Made by a program: the position numbers and the translations under genes. Below, one piece after another: positions 7,624 to 17,724 of a stretch of 64,000 bases of DNA. Under the pieces are notes generated by a model that worked only from the letters and a program-made list of their open reading frames with translations, did no database searches and was not told the DNA's origin. Origin of the DNA: Hephaestia caeni. GTDB taxonomy: Bacteria; Pseudomonadota; Alphaproteobacteria; Sphingomonadales; Sphingomonadaceae. The DNA lies in the NCBI RefSeq assembly GCF_003550065.1, contig NZ_QXDC01000002.1, positions 1,174,260-1,238,259 of the forward strand, written 5' to 3'. Each line of letters opens with the position of its first letter. The stretch's first letter is position 1.

Positions 7624-8387
7624 TGCGCATCCTGCTCACCAATGACGACGGCTATCATGCCCCCGGCCTCAAGGTGCTTGAGGAAATCGCGGCGCGGTTT
7701 TCCGACGACGTCTGGGTGGTCGCGCCGACCGAGGAGCAATCGGGCGCGGGCCATTCGCTGACGCTGACGCGCCCCTTACGCATCCGCAACTTCGCCGAGC
7801 GCCGTTATGCCGTCAACGGCACCCCCACCGATGCGGTGATGATGGCGCTCGCCAAGATCATGGCCGATTGCCAGCCCGATCTGATCCTCTCCGGCGTCAA
7901 TCGCGGCGCCAATCTGGCCGAGGACGTGACCTATTCGGGCACCGTCTCGGCGGCGATGGAAGGCGCGCTCGCCGGCGTTCCCGCGATCGCGCTGAGCCAG
8001 GTCTATGCGCGCGAGGGCATGGGCGACACCGTTCCCTTCGCCGCTGCCGCCGCCTGGGGAGAGCGCGTGCTGCGCCCGCTGATCGAAGCGGAGCTTGCGC
8101 CGCGCACCTTGGTCAACGTCAATTTCCCCGCGCTGGCGCCGGACGCGGTCAAGGGTATCCGCGTCGTAAGCCAGGGCCTGCGCGATTACGGGCGGCTGCG
8201 GATTGTCAGCAATACCGATCCGCGCGGCTATGATTATCACTGGTTCGCGCTCGGCCCGACGGTCGAGACACCGGCGCATTCGACCGACCTCGAAGCGATC
8301 GCCGATGGCTATATCGCGGTAACCCCCCTCCATCTGGACCTGACGCACCGCGAATCGCTCGCTATGCTGGGTCAGGCGTATCGGTAA
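7623..8387 (+). CDS. surE: 5'/3'-nucleotidase SurE
   Basis: 254-residue SurE, a metal-dependent nucleoside monophosphate phosphatase linked to stationary-phase survival. Motifs: [16 protein letters not shown] carries the metal-binding DD pair; SGAGHSLTLTRPLR; VNGTPTDAV; LSGVNRGANLAEDVTYSGTVSAAMEGA is the conserved active-site loop. It follows serS with a one-base stop/start overlap. In many proteobacteria surE is next followed by pcm and then nlpD; here pcm is absent and the LysM/M23 lipoprotein comes directly. Confidence 0.95.
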   Translation: MRILLTNDDGYHAPGLKVLEEIAARFSDDVWVVAPTEEQSGAGHSLTLTRPLRIRNFAERRYAVNGTPTDAVMMALAKIMADCQPDLILSGVNRGANLAEDVTYSGTVSAAMEGALAGVPAIALSQVYAREGMGDTVPFAAAAAWGERVLRPLIEAELAPRTLVNVNFPALAPDAVKGIRVVSQGLRDYGRLRIVSNTDPRGYDYHWFALGPTVETPAHSTDLEAIADGYIAVTPLHLDLTHRESLAMLGQAYR

Positions 8388-8398
8388 GCGGGGGCGCA

Positions 8399-9469
8399 AT
8401 GAGGATCGCGGGGAATCGGCGCACGATCAGCGGCCTGGCGTCGTTCGGCGCGATGGCGGCACTGGCGGGGTGCATCCCCAGCGTCGCCCCTCCGGTTGCG
8501 CCGTCGCCACCGCCCCAGCCCGATCGCGGCTATCCCGATTACCGGCAGGACGTAACGACCTCGCCCTCGCCGCCGCCCGCGTGGGAAACCAACCCGGTCG
8601 CGCCCAATGCACGCACGATCGCGACCCGGACCTATACGGTCGAACCTGGTGACACGCTGCGCGGAATCGCGATCAAGACCGGCGGCGGTGAACTGGCGAT
8701 CGCGCAGGCGAACGGCCTCACTGAGCCTTATATCATCCGCGCCGGCCAGCGGCTGACGATCCCCGGCGGGCGCTATCACGAGATCACGCGCGGCCAGACG
8801 GGGATCGCGATCGCGCGTGCCTACGGCGTCGAATGGTCGCGCATCGTCGCGGTGAACGGCCTCACCGAACCCTATCTGCTGCGTACCGGCTGGCGGCTGC
8901 TGATCCCCGGCGGCACCGAACCCGGCCAGACCAGCGCGGCCGAGCGCGCCGCTGCCTTCACGCTCGATATCGACGATCTCGTCACCGGCAGCGAACCCGC
9001 GATCGCCGAGAATCGCACGCCGGCCGCGGCCACCACCTCGCCCGCGCACGTGCCCGCGCCAACCACCGCAGTCGCCACGCCGGCGCGGCTCGTCGGCGGA
9101 TTCTCCTGGCCGGTGCAGGGCCGCGTCGTTTCCAAATTCGGCGCGATGGGCAACGGCAAGCGCAGCGACGGCATCCAGATCGCAGCCCCCGTCGGCACGC
9201 CCGTCGCGGCCGCCGCCGATGGCGTCGTGGCCTATGCGGGCACCGGCATCCCGTCGCTCGGCGGGCTCGTGATCCTCAAGCACGGCGACGGCTGGGTAAC
9301 GGTATACGGCAATGCCAGTTCGCTGCTCGTCAAGCGCGGCCAGTCGGTCAAGCGCGGACAGCGGATCGCGCTATCGGGGCAATCGGGCTCGGCCCCCGAA
9401 CCCGGTGTCCATTTCGAGGTCCGCAAGGGCCGCGACGCGGTCGATCCGCTGGGCAAACTGCCGGGCTGA
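8399..9469 (+). CDS. LysM/M23 lipoprotein, NlpD-like
   Basis: 356-residue envelope lipoprotein. Signal peptide with lipobox LAGC at about residue 22, a proline-rich linker, two LysM domains (TYTVEPGDTLRGIAIKTG at about 80-122, and a second around GIAIARAYGVEWSRIVAVNG), a linker, and a C-terminal M23/LytM domain starting near GGFSWPVQGRVVSKFG. The zinc-binding residues are missing: the usual H-x-G-x-D is SDGIQIAAP and the HxH motif is not seen (only GVHFEV remains). It should therefore be non-catalytic, like NlpD, an activator of amidases that split septal peptidoglycan. The surE neighbourhood is typical for nlpD. Confidence 0.85.
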   Translation: MRIAGNRRTISGLASFGAMAALAGCIPSVAPPVAPSPPPQPDRGYPDYRQDVTTSPSPPPAWETNPVAPNARTIATRTYTVEPGDTLRGIAIKTGGGELAIAQANGLTEPYIIRAGQRLTIPGGRYHEITRGQTGIAIARAYGVEWSRIVAVNGLTEPYLLRTGWRLLIPGGTEPGQTSAAERAAAFTLDIDDLVTGSEPAIAENRTPAAATTSPAHVPAPTTAVATPARLVGGFSWPVQGRVVSKFGAMGNGKRSDGIQIAAPVGTPVAAAADGVVAYAGTGIPSLGGLVILKHGDGWVTVYGNASSLLVKRGQSVKRGQRIALSGQSGSAPEPGVHFEVRKGRDAVDPLGKLPG

Positions 9470-9490
9470 GCCCGCCCCCACCCACTTCCT

Positions 9491-9605
9491 TCGTCACCCC
9501 GGATTAGTTCCGGGGTCCAACGTGCCTCAAGCGCTACCGTTCGTGGAGGGTTGGATGTCGGAACAAGTCCGGCATGACGAACCATGCATAAGGACTATCT
9601 CACAT
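9491..9605. repeat. REP-like intergenic palindrome
   Basis: Sequence between the NlpD-like gene and tyrS. A hairpin CCCCGG-ATTAGTT-CCGGGG (9497-9515) is preceded by CGTCA and followed further on by CGCCGGGATGACG. The CGTCA...TGACG ends recur in the elements at 36855 and 43501. Confidence 0.6.
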
Positions 9606-9651
9606 CGCCGGGATGACGCCCATTCGAGCGCGTGCTAAGCGCCGCCCCGCC

Positions 9652-10878
9652 ATGACCGACTATCGATCCGATCTCCTCCGCCTGCTCTCGACGCGCGGCT
9701 ATATCCACCAGATCACCGACGCTGCCGCGCTCGATGCGCTCGCGGCCAGATCGGTCGTGCCCGGCTATATCGGCTTCGATCCCACCGCGCCCTCGCTCCA
9801 CGTCGGCAGCCTCGTCCAGATCATGCTGCTGCGCCGGCTCCAGCAGACCGGGCACAAGCCGATCGTGCTGATGGGCGGCGGCACCGGCAAGATCGGCGAT
9901 CCGAGCTTCAAGGACGAAGCCCGCAAGCTGCTCGCCGAAGACGGCATCAAGGCCAATGTCGCCTCGATCAAGCGTATCTTCGAACGCTTCCTGACCTTCG
10001 GCGACGGGCCGTCGGACGCGGTGATGCTCGACAATGCCGAATGGCTCGACGCGCTCGAATATATCCCCTTCCTGCGTGAGGTCGGCCAGCATTTCTCGGT
10101 CAACCGGATGCTGAGCTTCGATTCGGTCAAGCTGCGGCTCGATCGCGAGCAATCGCTGTCGTTCCTCGAATTCAACTACATGATCCTCCAGGCCTACGAT
10201 TTCCGCGAACTCGCGCAGCGCGCCGGCTGCCGCCTCCAGATGGGCGGATCGGACCAATGGGGGAATATCGTCAACGGAGTCGAGCTGGCGCGGCGGATGG
10301 ACGGCACCGAGGTGTTCGGCGTCACCACGCCGCTCATCACCACCGCCGACGGCGGCAAGATGGGCAAGACGATGGCGGGCGCGGTGTGGCTCCATGAGGA
10401 CCAGTTGCCGAGCTACGATTACTGGCAGTTCTGGCGCAACACCGACGATCGCGACGTCGGCCGTTTCCTGCGGCTGTTCACCGATCTGCCGCTCGACGAG
10501 ATCGCGCGGCTGGAACGCCTCGAAGGCGCCGAGATCAACGAGGCCAAGAAAATGCTCGCCGACGCGGCGACCGTGATGTGCCGGGGCGCGGTCGCTGCTG
10601 CCGCCGCCGCCGAAACGGCCCGCAAGACCTTCGAGGAAGGCGCGACCGGCGACGCGCTCCCGCGCCATACGGTCCCGGGTGGCGAGATCGGTGTCGTCGA
10701 CGCGCTGGTCGCGCTCGGCTTCGCGGCCTCGAAGGGCGAGGCGCGCCGCCTGATCAAGGGCGGCGGCGCGCGGCTCGATGGCGAAAAGGTCGCCGACGAC
10801 ACCGCCGTGATCTGCCTTGGCGATCAGCCGATGCGGCTGTCCGCGGGCAAGAAGCATCACGGCCTGCTCACGCGCTGA
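9652..10878 (+). CDS. tyrS: tyrosine--tRNA ligase
   Basis: 408-residue class I tyrosyl-tRNA synthetase. The HIGH-type motif is [11 protein letters not shown] and the KMSKS-type motif is [10 protein letters not shown]. The tyrosine pocket includes [15 protein letters not shown]-terminal S4 RNA-binding domain is seen at [20 protein letters not shown] and [11 protein letters not shown]. The start MTDYRSDLL at 9652 is the conserved one; 13 upstream codons derive from the intergenic palindrome. The second copy of the long palindromic repeat follows directly and probably ends the transcript. Confidence 0.96.
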   Translation: MTDYRSDLLRLLSTRGYIHQITDAAALDALAARSVVPGYIGFDPTAPSLHVGSLVQIMLLRRLQQTGHKPIVLMGGGTGKIGDPSFKDEARKLLAEDGIKANVASIKRIFERFLTFGDGPSDAVMLDNAEWLDALEYIPFLREVGQHFSVNRMLSFDSVKLRLDREQSLSFLEFNYMILQAYDFRELAQRAGCRLQMGGSDQWGNIVNGVELARRMDGTEVFGVTTPLITTADGGKMGKTMAGAVWLHEDQLPSYDYWQFWRNTDDRDVGRFLRLFTDLPLDEIARLERLEGAEINEAKKMLADAATVMCRGAVAAAAAAETARKTFEEGATGDALPRHTVPGGEIGVVDALVALGFAASKGEARRLIKGGGARLDGEKVADDTAVICLGDQPMRLSAGKKHHGLLTR

Positions 10879-10885
10879 GCCGGCA

Positions 10886-11040
10886 GAGGTTGTTTGAAAC
10901 GCGCTGTTCAGCGCATTGCGGCACCGGCCCACTCCCCCACCCGGCCACCCAGTGCGATTATCCTAGTGGGTGGCCGGGTGGGGGAGTGGGCCGGTGCCGC
11001 ATCGGAAATCGCTCTTCCGCGATTTCTCAAACAGCCTCTC
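10886..11040. repeat. long palindromic repeat element, copy 2
   Basis: Same architecture as the element at 5604-5811. The core is a perfect 35-bp stem (10917-10951 with 10967-11001) around a 15-base loop. To its right is the hairpin GAAATCGCTCTTCCGCGATTTC; to its left GCGCTGTTCAGCGC. The outer ends GAGGTTGTTTGA and TCAAACAGCCTC are inverted repeats with one mismatch. It sits just after tyrS and upstream of a PilZ gene. Confidence 0.9.
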
Positions 11041-11131
11041 ACAAGCATTTGTAAACCAGCTTCGTTGCCAGACGATTCATTCCGCGCGCCTAGCGTCGGT
11101 AGCGTTCACACCAACGGGGAAGCGTGACGGA

Positions 11132-11443
11132 ATGACATTGGGCGCCCTCGCCTGGAAAGACGGCCGCGCGGTCGGTCGCGACGAGGTCCATTATCGCGCG
11201 CGCGGCTTCGGCCCCGACGCGCAGCCGCTCGTCATGTTGATTGTCAACATCTCCGCCCTGGGCCTCATGGCCCGCTGCGACGCCGGCTATGCCGTCGGCG
11301 ACCGGCTGCGCATCACGTTGCCCGTCGTCGGTGTGGTCGTCGCCGAGATCCGCTGGTCGCTCGGCGGGCGGATCGGCTGCCAGCTCGATCGCCCGATCGC
11401 GCTCTCGGATTATTACGATGTGCTCGCCGTGATGGCGCGCTGA
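11132..11443 (+). CDS. PilZ domain protein
   Basis: 103-residue PilZ domain protein. RARGFG provides a basic arm, and IVNISALGLMARCDAGYAVG matches the (D/N)xSxxG turn of the cyclic di-GMP site, followed by VVAEIRWSLGGRIGCQLDRPI, the last barrel strands of the fold. Start MTLGALAWKD at 11132; upstream codons of the same frame come from the repeat element. It lies 38 bp ahead of cckA in the same direction, so it may be co-transcribed with it. Whether it binds c-di-GMP cannot be decided from sequence alone. Confidence 0.75.
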   Translation: MTLGALAWKDGRAVGRDEVHYRARGFGPDAQPLVMLIVNISALGLMARCDAGYAVGDRLRITLPVVGVVVAEIRWSLGGRIGCQLDRPIALSDYYDVLAVMAR

Positions 11444-11481
11444 AATCACGCGCGCCGCTTGACGGACCCAAGCGCGCTGCC

Positions 11482-13884
11482 ATGAAGGACGCGATGACCA
11501 CGCGTCCCCTTCCCCCGATCGATCGCTTGTCGCCGACGCGCGGCGCGGCGCTGATCGCCGGTGCTACAGGCATCGCAGCGGCATTGCTGATCCTGTGGAT
11601 GCTGGGCAACGTCGTCATCGCCACTGCCTTCCTCGCCACCGCGATCGTCGTGGGGGGGCTGCTGATCGCGGTGCGTCGCCTGCTTCCGGCGGCCGCTCCC
11701 GATGGCGAGGCTGCGGTCGATTGGTCGCTGGCACGCGCACTAGCACAGGCCAGCGCCGATGCCGTCGCGATCACCGATCGCGCGGGTCGCCTCGTCTGCG
11801 CCAACGACCGGTATGAGGCGTTGTTCGGCGGGCTGCCCACACCGCCCGGCCTGCCCGTCGGCGACAGCGAGGTGTCGCTGCTCGCCGCCGCCGGCCGCGC
11901 CGCCTGGCGCGACGGATCAGGCAAGGTTGCCCACCTCGTCTCCAACGGCACGCCGCTCGCGGCCGAGATCGCGCGCGCCGGCACGCTCGAGGACATGCTG
12001 ATCTGGCGGTTTCACGGCGCCGAAGGGCTCGATCTCGCGGGTAGCGTTGCCGGGCTCATTGCCGGTCCGACCGGGGATCGCCTCGCCGGCTCGGGCATCA
12101 TGGTCGCGCTCGTATCGGCGGAGGGCCGCATCCGGGCCGCCAACCGCGTGTTTCGCGCGCGCGCGCTGGGGCACGAGGAAGGCGCGGTCGGCGGCCGCGA
12201 TTTCGCGCGCTTCCTGATCACCGATGCGCAAGGGGCCGTCCGCTTCGAACGCGAAGGCATGGACGGCACACCGGTGCGCGTGCTCCAGATCCCCTTCCTC
12301 CAGGGAGACGGCGTACCGATGCTGGTCGCGTTGATCGATGAGGAGGAAAGCAGCGCCCCCGCGCTCGGCGCGACCGCCGCCGCGACGCTCGGCAACCTCG
12401 TCGCGATGATGCCCTTCGGCACTGCGCTGGTCGATCGTGACGGCCGCTTCCTCCAGATGAACGACGCGTTCGTCCGCGCCGCACGCGTCGATCCTGCCGC
12501 GCCGCCCGTTTATCCCGGCGATCTCGTCGTACGCGAGGACAAGACCGTGATCGCCGACGCGATCCGCCGCTTCGCCGGCGGCGCCGCGCGCGCCAGCGAT
12601 CTCGCGGTGCGCCTCAAGGGCCAGCCCGACGAGCCCGTGGTGCTCTCGATCGCGGGCGCGCGCGGGCTCGGCGAGGCGGCGGTGTTGCTCAGCCTCAAGG
12701 ACAACAGCGAGGAAGACCGGCTCAAGCGTGAGGTCGCGCAAGCGACCAAGATGCAGGCCGTCGGCCAGCTCGCAGGCGGGGTCGCCCACGATTTCAACAA
12801 TATCCTGACGGCGATCATCGGTCATTGCGATCTGATGCTGATGCGCCATACCCCCGGCGACAGCGATTATGACGACATCCAGCAGATCAAGGCCAATTCC
12901 AACCGCGCGGCCAGCCTGACGCGGCAGTTGCTCGCCTTTTCGCGTCAGCAGACGTTGCGGCCGCAGGTGCTTCAGCTTCCCGACGTGATCTCGGAAGTCT
13001 CGAACCTGCTGAAGCGGCTGCTCGGCGAAACCGTGACGCTAACGGTCACCCACGGCCGCAATCTCGGCCCGGTGCGCGCCGATCCGGGCCAACTCGAACA
13101 GGTCGTCGTCAACCTTGCGGTCAATGCACGCGATGCGATGCTGGCCAAGAACCCGCTCGGGGGCGGCGCCCTCACCATCCAGACGCTCGCGGTGCGGGCC
13201 ACCGAAGTCCGCAAGATGGCGAGCGACGTCCTGCCGATCGCCGATTATACCGCGCTCAAGGTGAGCGATACCGGCGCGGGCATCCCGCTCGAACATCTCG
13301 GCAAGATTTTCGAGCCCTTCTTCACTACCAAGGAAACCGGCAAGGGCACCGGGCTGGGGCTCTCGACCGTTTATGGCATCGTCAAGCAATCGGGTGGATA
13401 CATCTTCGCCGATTCGGTGCCCGGCAAGGGCGCGACGTTCACCATCTACCTGCCCGTCCATGCTGCCGGCACCCCGGCCGCGGCTGTCCCCAGACAGGAG
13501 ACGAAGGGCGATCTGTGGGGCTCGGGCACGGTGCTTCTCGTCGAGGACGAAGACATGGTGCGCGCGGTGGCCGAACGCGCGCTGACGCGGCAGGGCTATA
13601 CCGTCGTCACCGCCGAGAACGGCGAGGCCGCGCTGGAGCGGCTGGCCGAAGGCGAACGGCCCGATCTGCTCGTCTCCGATGTCGTCATGCCGCTTATGGA
13701 CGGCCCGACGATGGTGCGCGAGGCGCGCAAGCTTTATCCCGATCTGCCGATCCTGTTCATGTCGGGCTATGCCGAGGAACAGCTTCGCCGGTCGATCGAC
13801 ATCGACAACGTCGCGTTTCTTGCCAAACCCTTTTCGGTCCAGCAACTTGCCGAGGCGGCGCGCGACGCGCTGACCGAGAGATAG
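11482..13884 (+). CDS. cckA: cell-cycle hybrid histidine kinase CckA
   Basis: 800-residue inner-membrane hybrid kinase matching CckA, which feeds phosphate through ChpT to the master regulator CtrA. Two hydrophobic segments at about residues 20-65, PAS-like regions at about 85-410, a DHp domain with H436 in LAGGVAHDFNNILTAIIGHC, an ATPase domain (NLAVNARDAM; DTGAGI; TGKGTGLGLSTVYGI), and a receiver domain with predicted phospho-Asp733 in LLVSDVVMPLMDG. The GGVAHDFNN box is the CckA type. Start may be 11482 or the ATG four codons later (MTTRP). A single-domain response regulator follows 39 bp downstream. Confidence 0.88.
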   Translation: MKDAMTTRPLPPIDRLSPTRGAALIAGATGIAAALLILWMLGNVVIATAFLATAIVVGGLLIAVRRLLPAAAPDGEAAVDWSLARALAQASADAVAITDRAGRLVCANDRYEALFGGLPTPPGLPVGDSEVSLLAAAGRAAWRDGSGKVAHLVSNGTPLAAEIARAGTLEDMLIWRFHGAEGLDLAGSVAGLIAGPTGDRLAGSGIMVALVSAEGRIRAANRVFRARALGHEEGAVGGRDFARFLITDAQGAVRFEREGMDGTPVRVLQIPFLQGDGVPMLVALIDEEESSAPALGATAAATLGNLVAMMPFGTALVDRDGRFLQMNDAFVRAARVDPAAPPVYPGDLVVREDKTVIADAIRRFAGGAARASDLAVRLKGQPDEPVVLSIAGARGLGEAAVLLSLKDNSEEDRLKREVAQATKMQAVGQLAGGVAHDFNNILTAIIGHCDLMLMRHTPGDSDYDDIQQIKANSNRAASLTRQLLAFSRQQTLRPQVLQLPDVISEVSNLLKRLLGETVTLTVTHGRNLGPVRADPGQLEQVVVNLAVNARDAMLAKNPLGGGALTIQTLAVRATEVRKMASDVLPIADYTALKVSDTGAGIPLEHLGKIFEPFFTTKETGKGTGLGLSTVYGIVKQSGGYIFADSVPGKGATFTIYLPVHAAGTPAAAVPRQETKGDLWGSGTVLLVEDEDMVRAVAERALTRQGYTVVTAENGEAALERLAEGERPDLLVSDVVMPLMDGPTMVREARKLYPDLPILFMSGYAEEQLRRSIDIDNVAFLAKPFSVQQLAEAARDALTER

Positions 13885-13923
13885 GTCTGGCGAGGTCCCC
13901 GGCCCGCCGCTAAGGCAACACGG

Positions 13924-14274
13924 ATGACCGACCGCCGCCGCATCCTTATCGTCGAAGACGAACCGCTCATCGCGATGATGCTCGAGGATTTCCTCGACGC
14001 GCTCGATTACAAGGCCGTGGCGGTCGTCGATACGATCGCCGCGGCGCTGGCGCGGGTCGCCGAAGGCGGGATCGACGCCACGATCCTCGACGTCAACCTG
14101 CGCGGCGGCGAACGATGCTGGCCCATCGCCGACGCCCTCGCCGAAGCGGGGATTCCCTTCGTGCTCGCCAGCGGCGGCGATGCCGATTCGATCACCGACG
14201 CGCACCGCGACCGCCCGCTGCTGAGCAAGCCCTTCACGATGGACGCGGTATCAAAGGTGCTCGCCGCGCTCTGA
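13924..14274 (+). CDS. single-domain response regulator
   Basis: 116-residue stand-alone receiver domain with no output domain. Acidic pocket E11/D12 (IVEDEP), phospho-acceptor D56 (ATILDVNLRG), Ser/Thr-type residue in VLASGGD, and conserved Lys in LLSKPFTMD. It follows cckA in the same direction at 39 bp and could share its transcript. Such proteins act as phosphate shuttles or sinks or by protein binding; the sequence does not tell which. It is not DivK by neighbourhood alone, so no symbol is given. Confidence 0.85.
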   Translation: MTDRRRILIVEDEPLIAMMLEDFLDALDYKAVAVVDTIAAALARVAEGGIDATILDVNLRGGERCWPIADALAEAGIPFVLASGGDADSITDAHRDRPLLSKPFTMDAVSKVLAAL

Positions 14275-14369
14275 CGCATAAGACGACGGCATTTCAGGCG
14301 CGGCACTGAAGGAAATCCGGCGTCGGCTCTGCTGTGCGCTTCGGCCGCGCGAAAAAATTTTTAAAACGA

Positions 14370-14396
14370 TGTCGATTCCCGGCACGTTCGTTCGTC
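14370..14396 (+). promoter_or_regulatory. candidate ECF42-type promoter
   Basis: TGTCGA at 14370-14375, a 17-base spacer, then CGTC at 14393-14396, 48 bp ahead of the DGPF gene's ATG. As I recall, the promoter signature described for ECF42 sigma factors is TGTCGA in the -35 region and CGA/TC in the -10 region. The sigma gene two positions downstream belongs to that group. Confidence 0.6.
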
Positions 14397-14444
14397 GTCC
14401 TGATGAGAGGCCAATGGGGCCGGCTCTGACAAAGGAGACAGAAA

Positions 14445-14879
14445 ATGCGCGTGATGGTATTGATGAAAGCCACCGAGGACAGCGAAAAGGGCGTGCCCCC
14501 CACGCCTGAAGCGATCGAGGCATTCGCGGCGATGGACCGGTTCACCGAGGAACTGGTCGAGGCTGGCGTTTTCGTGGCTGCCGCCGGCCTCAAGCCCAGC
14601 GCCGAGGCCAAGCGCATCGCCTTCGATGGCGCTAGCCGTACGATCATCGACGGGCCGTTCGCCGAGGCCCGCGAACTGGTCGCCGGCTTCTCGATCTGGG
14701 AGGTCAAGGACATGGACGAGGCCGTGGCCTGGGCGAAGCGCTGCCCCAATCCCATGTCGGGTCCGAGCGAGATCGAGATCCGGCCGTTCTACGAAGCGGC
14801 CGACCTCGCCGATTTCGTGACGCCTGAGGAACTCGCGACACCGCGCGACGGCACGCGCGGGAAGCTCGGCGTCGCCTGA
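14445..14879 (+). CDS. YCII/DGPF domain protein
   Basis: 144-residue protein of the YCII-related (DGPF) family. The first half MRVMVLMKATEDSE is the ferredoxin-like first strand; the signature DGPF occurs in RTIIDGPFAEARELVAGFSIW, and EIEIRPFYEAADLADF is the typical end. Family members are small, possibly enzymatic, but with unknown function; they are strikingly often encoded next to ECF42 sigma factors, as here. A clear AAGGAGA ribosome-binding site precedes the ATG. Likely transcribed by the neighbouring sigma factor from the TGTCGA promoter. Confidence 0.88.
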   Translation: MRVMVLMKATEDSEKGVPPTPEAIEAFAAMDRFTEELVEAGVFVAAAGLKPSAEAKRIAFDGASRTIIDGPFAEARELVAGFSIWEVKDMDEAVAWAKRCPNPMSGPSEIEIRPFYEAADLADFVTPEELATPRDGTRGKLGVA

Positions 14880-14933
14880 TATCGGTCCGTAAAGTCGGCT
14901 TGTCTCTCCCGCGAACTTCGCCGACAAGGCGGC

Positions 14934-16276
<1,343 letters not shown>

Positions 16277-16341
16277 ACGGGCCGCGCTTTGCCCGCTCTT
16301 GCGCGGCCGCGCAACCTTTGGTCGATGGGACTCGCGGTATC

Positions 16342-16482
16342 CTAGTTCTTGGCATCGCTCGCCGTCTTGGCGACCGTGCTGCCCACCGAGGACACGTCCT
16401 TGCCGACGCCCTCGATCGTGTTGCAGCCCGCCGCCAGCAACGCCCCCATCAGGACCAGAACGGTCAAGGCCCGCATCGTCAT
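16342..16482 (-). CDS. entericidin A/B family lipoprotein
   Basis: A 46-residue lipoprotein of the entericidin family: [20 protein letters not shown] is the lipoprotein signal with lipobox LAAGC, then [20 protein letters not shown], the amphipathic family core. Entericidins are small membrane-active lipoproteins first described as an antidote/toxin pair in enteric bacteria; in alphaproteobacteria single copies are common and their role is unclear. A purine-rich GAGCGAGG lies just ahead of the ATG. A second in-frame ATG two codons later is also possible. It lies between two tRNA genes on the same strand. Confidence 0.85.
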   Translation of the reverse strand: MTMRALTVLVLMGALLAAGCNTIEGVGKDVSSVGSTVAKTASDAKN

Positions 16483-16567
16483 ACCTCGCTCAAACACCGA
16501 TCGCCTCCATCTAGCGACGCCGCCCGCAATCGCAAGCTCACGGCACGCTGCCGATCGCGAAGAGGCG

Positions 16568-16644
16568 TGGTGGGCCCGGCAGGACTCGAACCCGCAACCT
16601 AGCCGTTATGAGCGGCCAGCTCTAACCAATTGAGCTACAGGCCC
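16568..16644 (-). tRNA. tRNA with anticodon CAT, probably tRNA-Ile2
   Basis: 77-base cloverleaf on the minus strand: acceptor GGGCCTG/CGGGCCC, D arm with GCTCAATTGGTTAGAGC, anticodon loop CTCATAA, T arm GGTTCGAGTCC, discriminator A and encoded CCA. CAT can mean elongator Met or the lysidine-modified Ile2. The C4-G69 and C5-G68 pairs are those recognised by TilS in Ile2 and differ from the elongator Met acceptor stem in E. coli, so Ile2 is favoured. The amino acid identity remains an inference. Confidence 0.8.
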
Positions 16645-16659
16645 CACCGAGCGCCGGCG

Positions 16660-17724
16660 TTAAGCGGGCGGCGGCGCGCTGGCAAGCGCGCTCGCGGAGG
16701 TCGCCTCTGCCGCCGCGATCAGGGCATCGGCGCTGATCGCCGCGACGCCCAGCCGATCGAGCAGATCAAGCACGCGATCCCACCAGGCATGAAACGCCGC
16801 AAGGTCCGCCGCATCGCGCACATAAGGGGTATGCCCCGGCACGAGCGACGGCGAATGGAAGGCGAAGTTGAGCACGCGCACGCCCTCCCCCACCGCGACG
16901 CGAATCGCCTCGAGCGCGTCGGCGACGGGCATGTCCTCGGGGGTCAGCGCCACCCGCGCGAGCACGCCCAGCCGCGCCGCCACGCCGCGTCCGCGCGGGA
17001 TCGCCCCGAGCTTGCGGTACAGCCCCTCGCCGCTCCTTCTGCCCAGCCCGGTGAAGACCGTGGTGAGCGGCAGCTCGATCACGCGGCGGCGCGCATCCCA
17101 CCAGAAGGCATGATTGCCGATCGCACCGAAATCGGGGCCGCCGTCGCGCCGATAATCGTAGCGCGACCGGATCGAACTATCGAGCCGATAGCCGCGCTCG
17201 GCGAGCAGCGCCGTCGTCGCGGGGCCGATACCGTAGCGGCCCGCGCGATAAAGCCGCGGGCGCACCCCGAACGCCGCCACGATCGCGTCGGTGAGCACAT
17301 CGAGCTTCGCCGCTTCGATCGTCCGCGGCAGGTTGCCGGGGTAGCTGTTGGCGCGCGTCGGCGCCTCATCGAACGGCGGGTTCACCCACGGATGGAGCTG
17401 CGTGCCGATGGCGGCGGTGCCGTCCTCCAGGATATTGCGAAGGATATCGACGGCGCGGGCGCTGGTGGCGATCGGGTGATCGACGAGGTACGCCACCGGA
17501 ACGCCCCGTTCGGCGAAGCGCCGGTGCCCATCGGGAAGCGCTGCGATCGCGGTGGTGTCGCGCGCATCACGCGAGAGCGGCGCACGCCAGTCGAATTCCT
17601 CCTCGGTGTCGACGAACACGGTGAAGCGCGTGCCGAAATCGTCGGGCCACGCGACGCGCGCGTCCGGGCCGGGCGGCGGCACCCGCCAGCCCGTATTGCA
17701 ATCGGCGCCGTCGCCGTCGTTCAA
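16660..17724 (-). CDS. polysaccharide deacetylase family protein (WalW-like)
   Basis: 354-residue NodB-type deacetylase homologue. FTVFVDTEEEFDW provides the first metal-site acidic residues; AIGTQLHPWVNPPFDE carries the HxW type second motif; RAGRYGIGPATTALLAERGY and VLNFAFHSPSLVPGHTPYVRD are later motifs. There is no signal peptide, so a cytoplasmic substrate or glycan precursor is likely. The start is a TTG at 17724 overlapping the TGA of the upstream histidine kinase (ATTGA), which implies coupled translation. Substrate unknown; capsule or lipopolysaccharide sugars are typical for the family. Confidence 0.8.
   Translation of the reverse strand: MNDGDGADCNTGWRVPPPGPDARVAWPDDFGTRFTVFVDTEEEFDWRAPLSRDARDTTAIAALPDGHRRFAERGVPVAYLVDHPIATSARAVDILRNILEDGTAAIGTQLHPWVNPPFDEAPTRANSYPGNLPRTIEAAKLDVLTDAIVAAFGVRPRLYRAGRYGIGPATTALLAERGYRLDSSIRSRYDYRRDGGPDFGAIGNHAFWWDARRRVIELPLTTVFTGLGRRSGEGLYRKLGAIPRGRGVAARLGVLARVALTPEDMPVADALEAIRVAVGEGVRVLNFAFHSPSLVPGHTPYVRDAADLAAFHAWWDRVLDLLDRLGVAAISADALIAAAEATSASALASAPPPA

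Noticed and set aside
9595..10932. 445-codon minus-strand frame opposite tyrS
   Set aside because: Shadow of tyrS; no motif and starts within the repeat element.
16568..16644. Initiator tRNA-Met
   Set aside because: The first base pair is G-C as in elongator-type tRNAs and the anticodon stem lacks the three G-C pairs next to the loop, so it is not tRNA-fMet.
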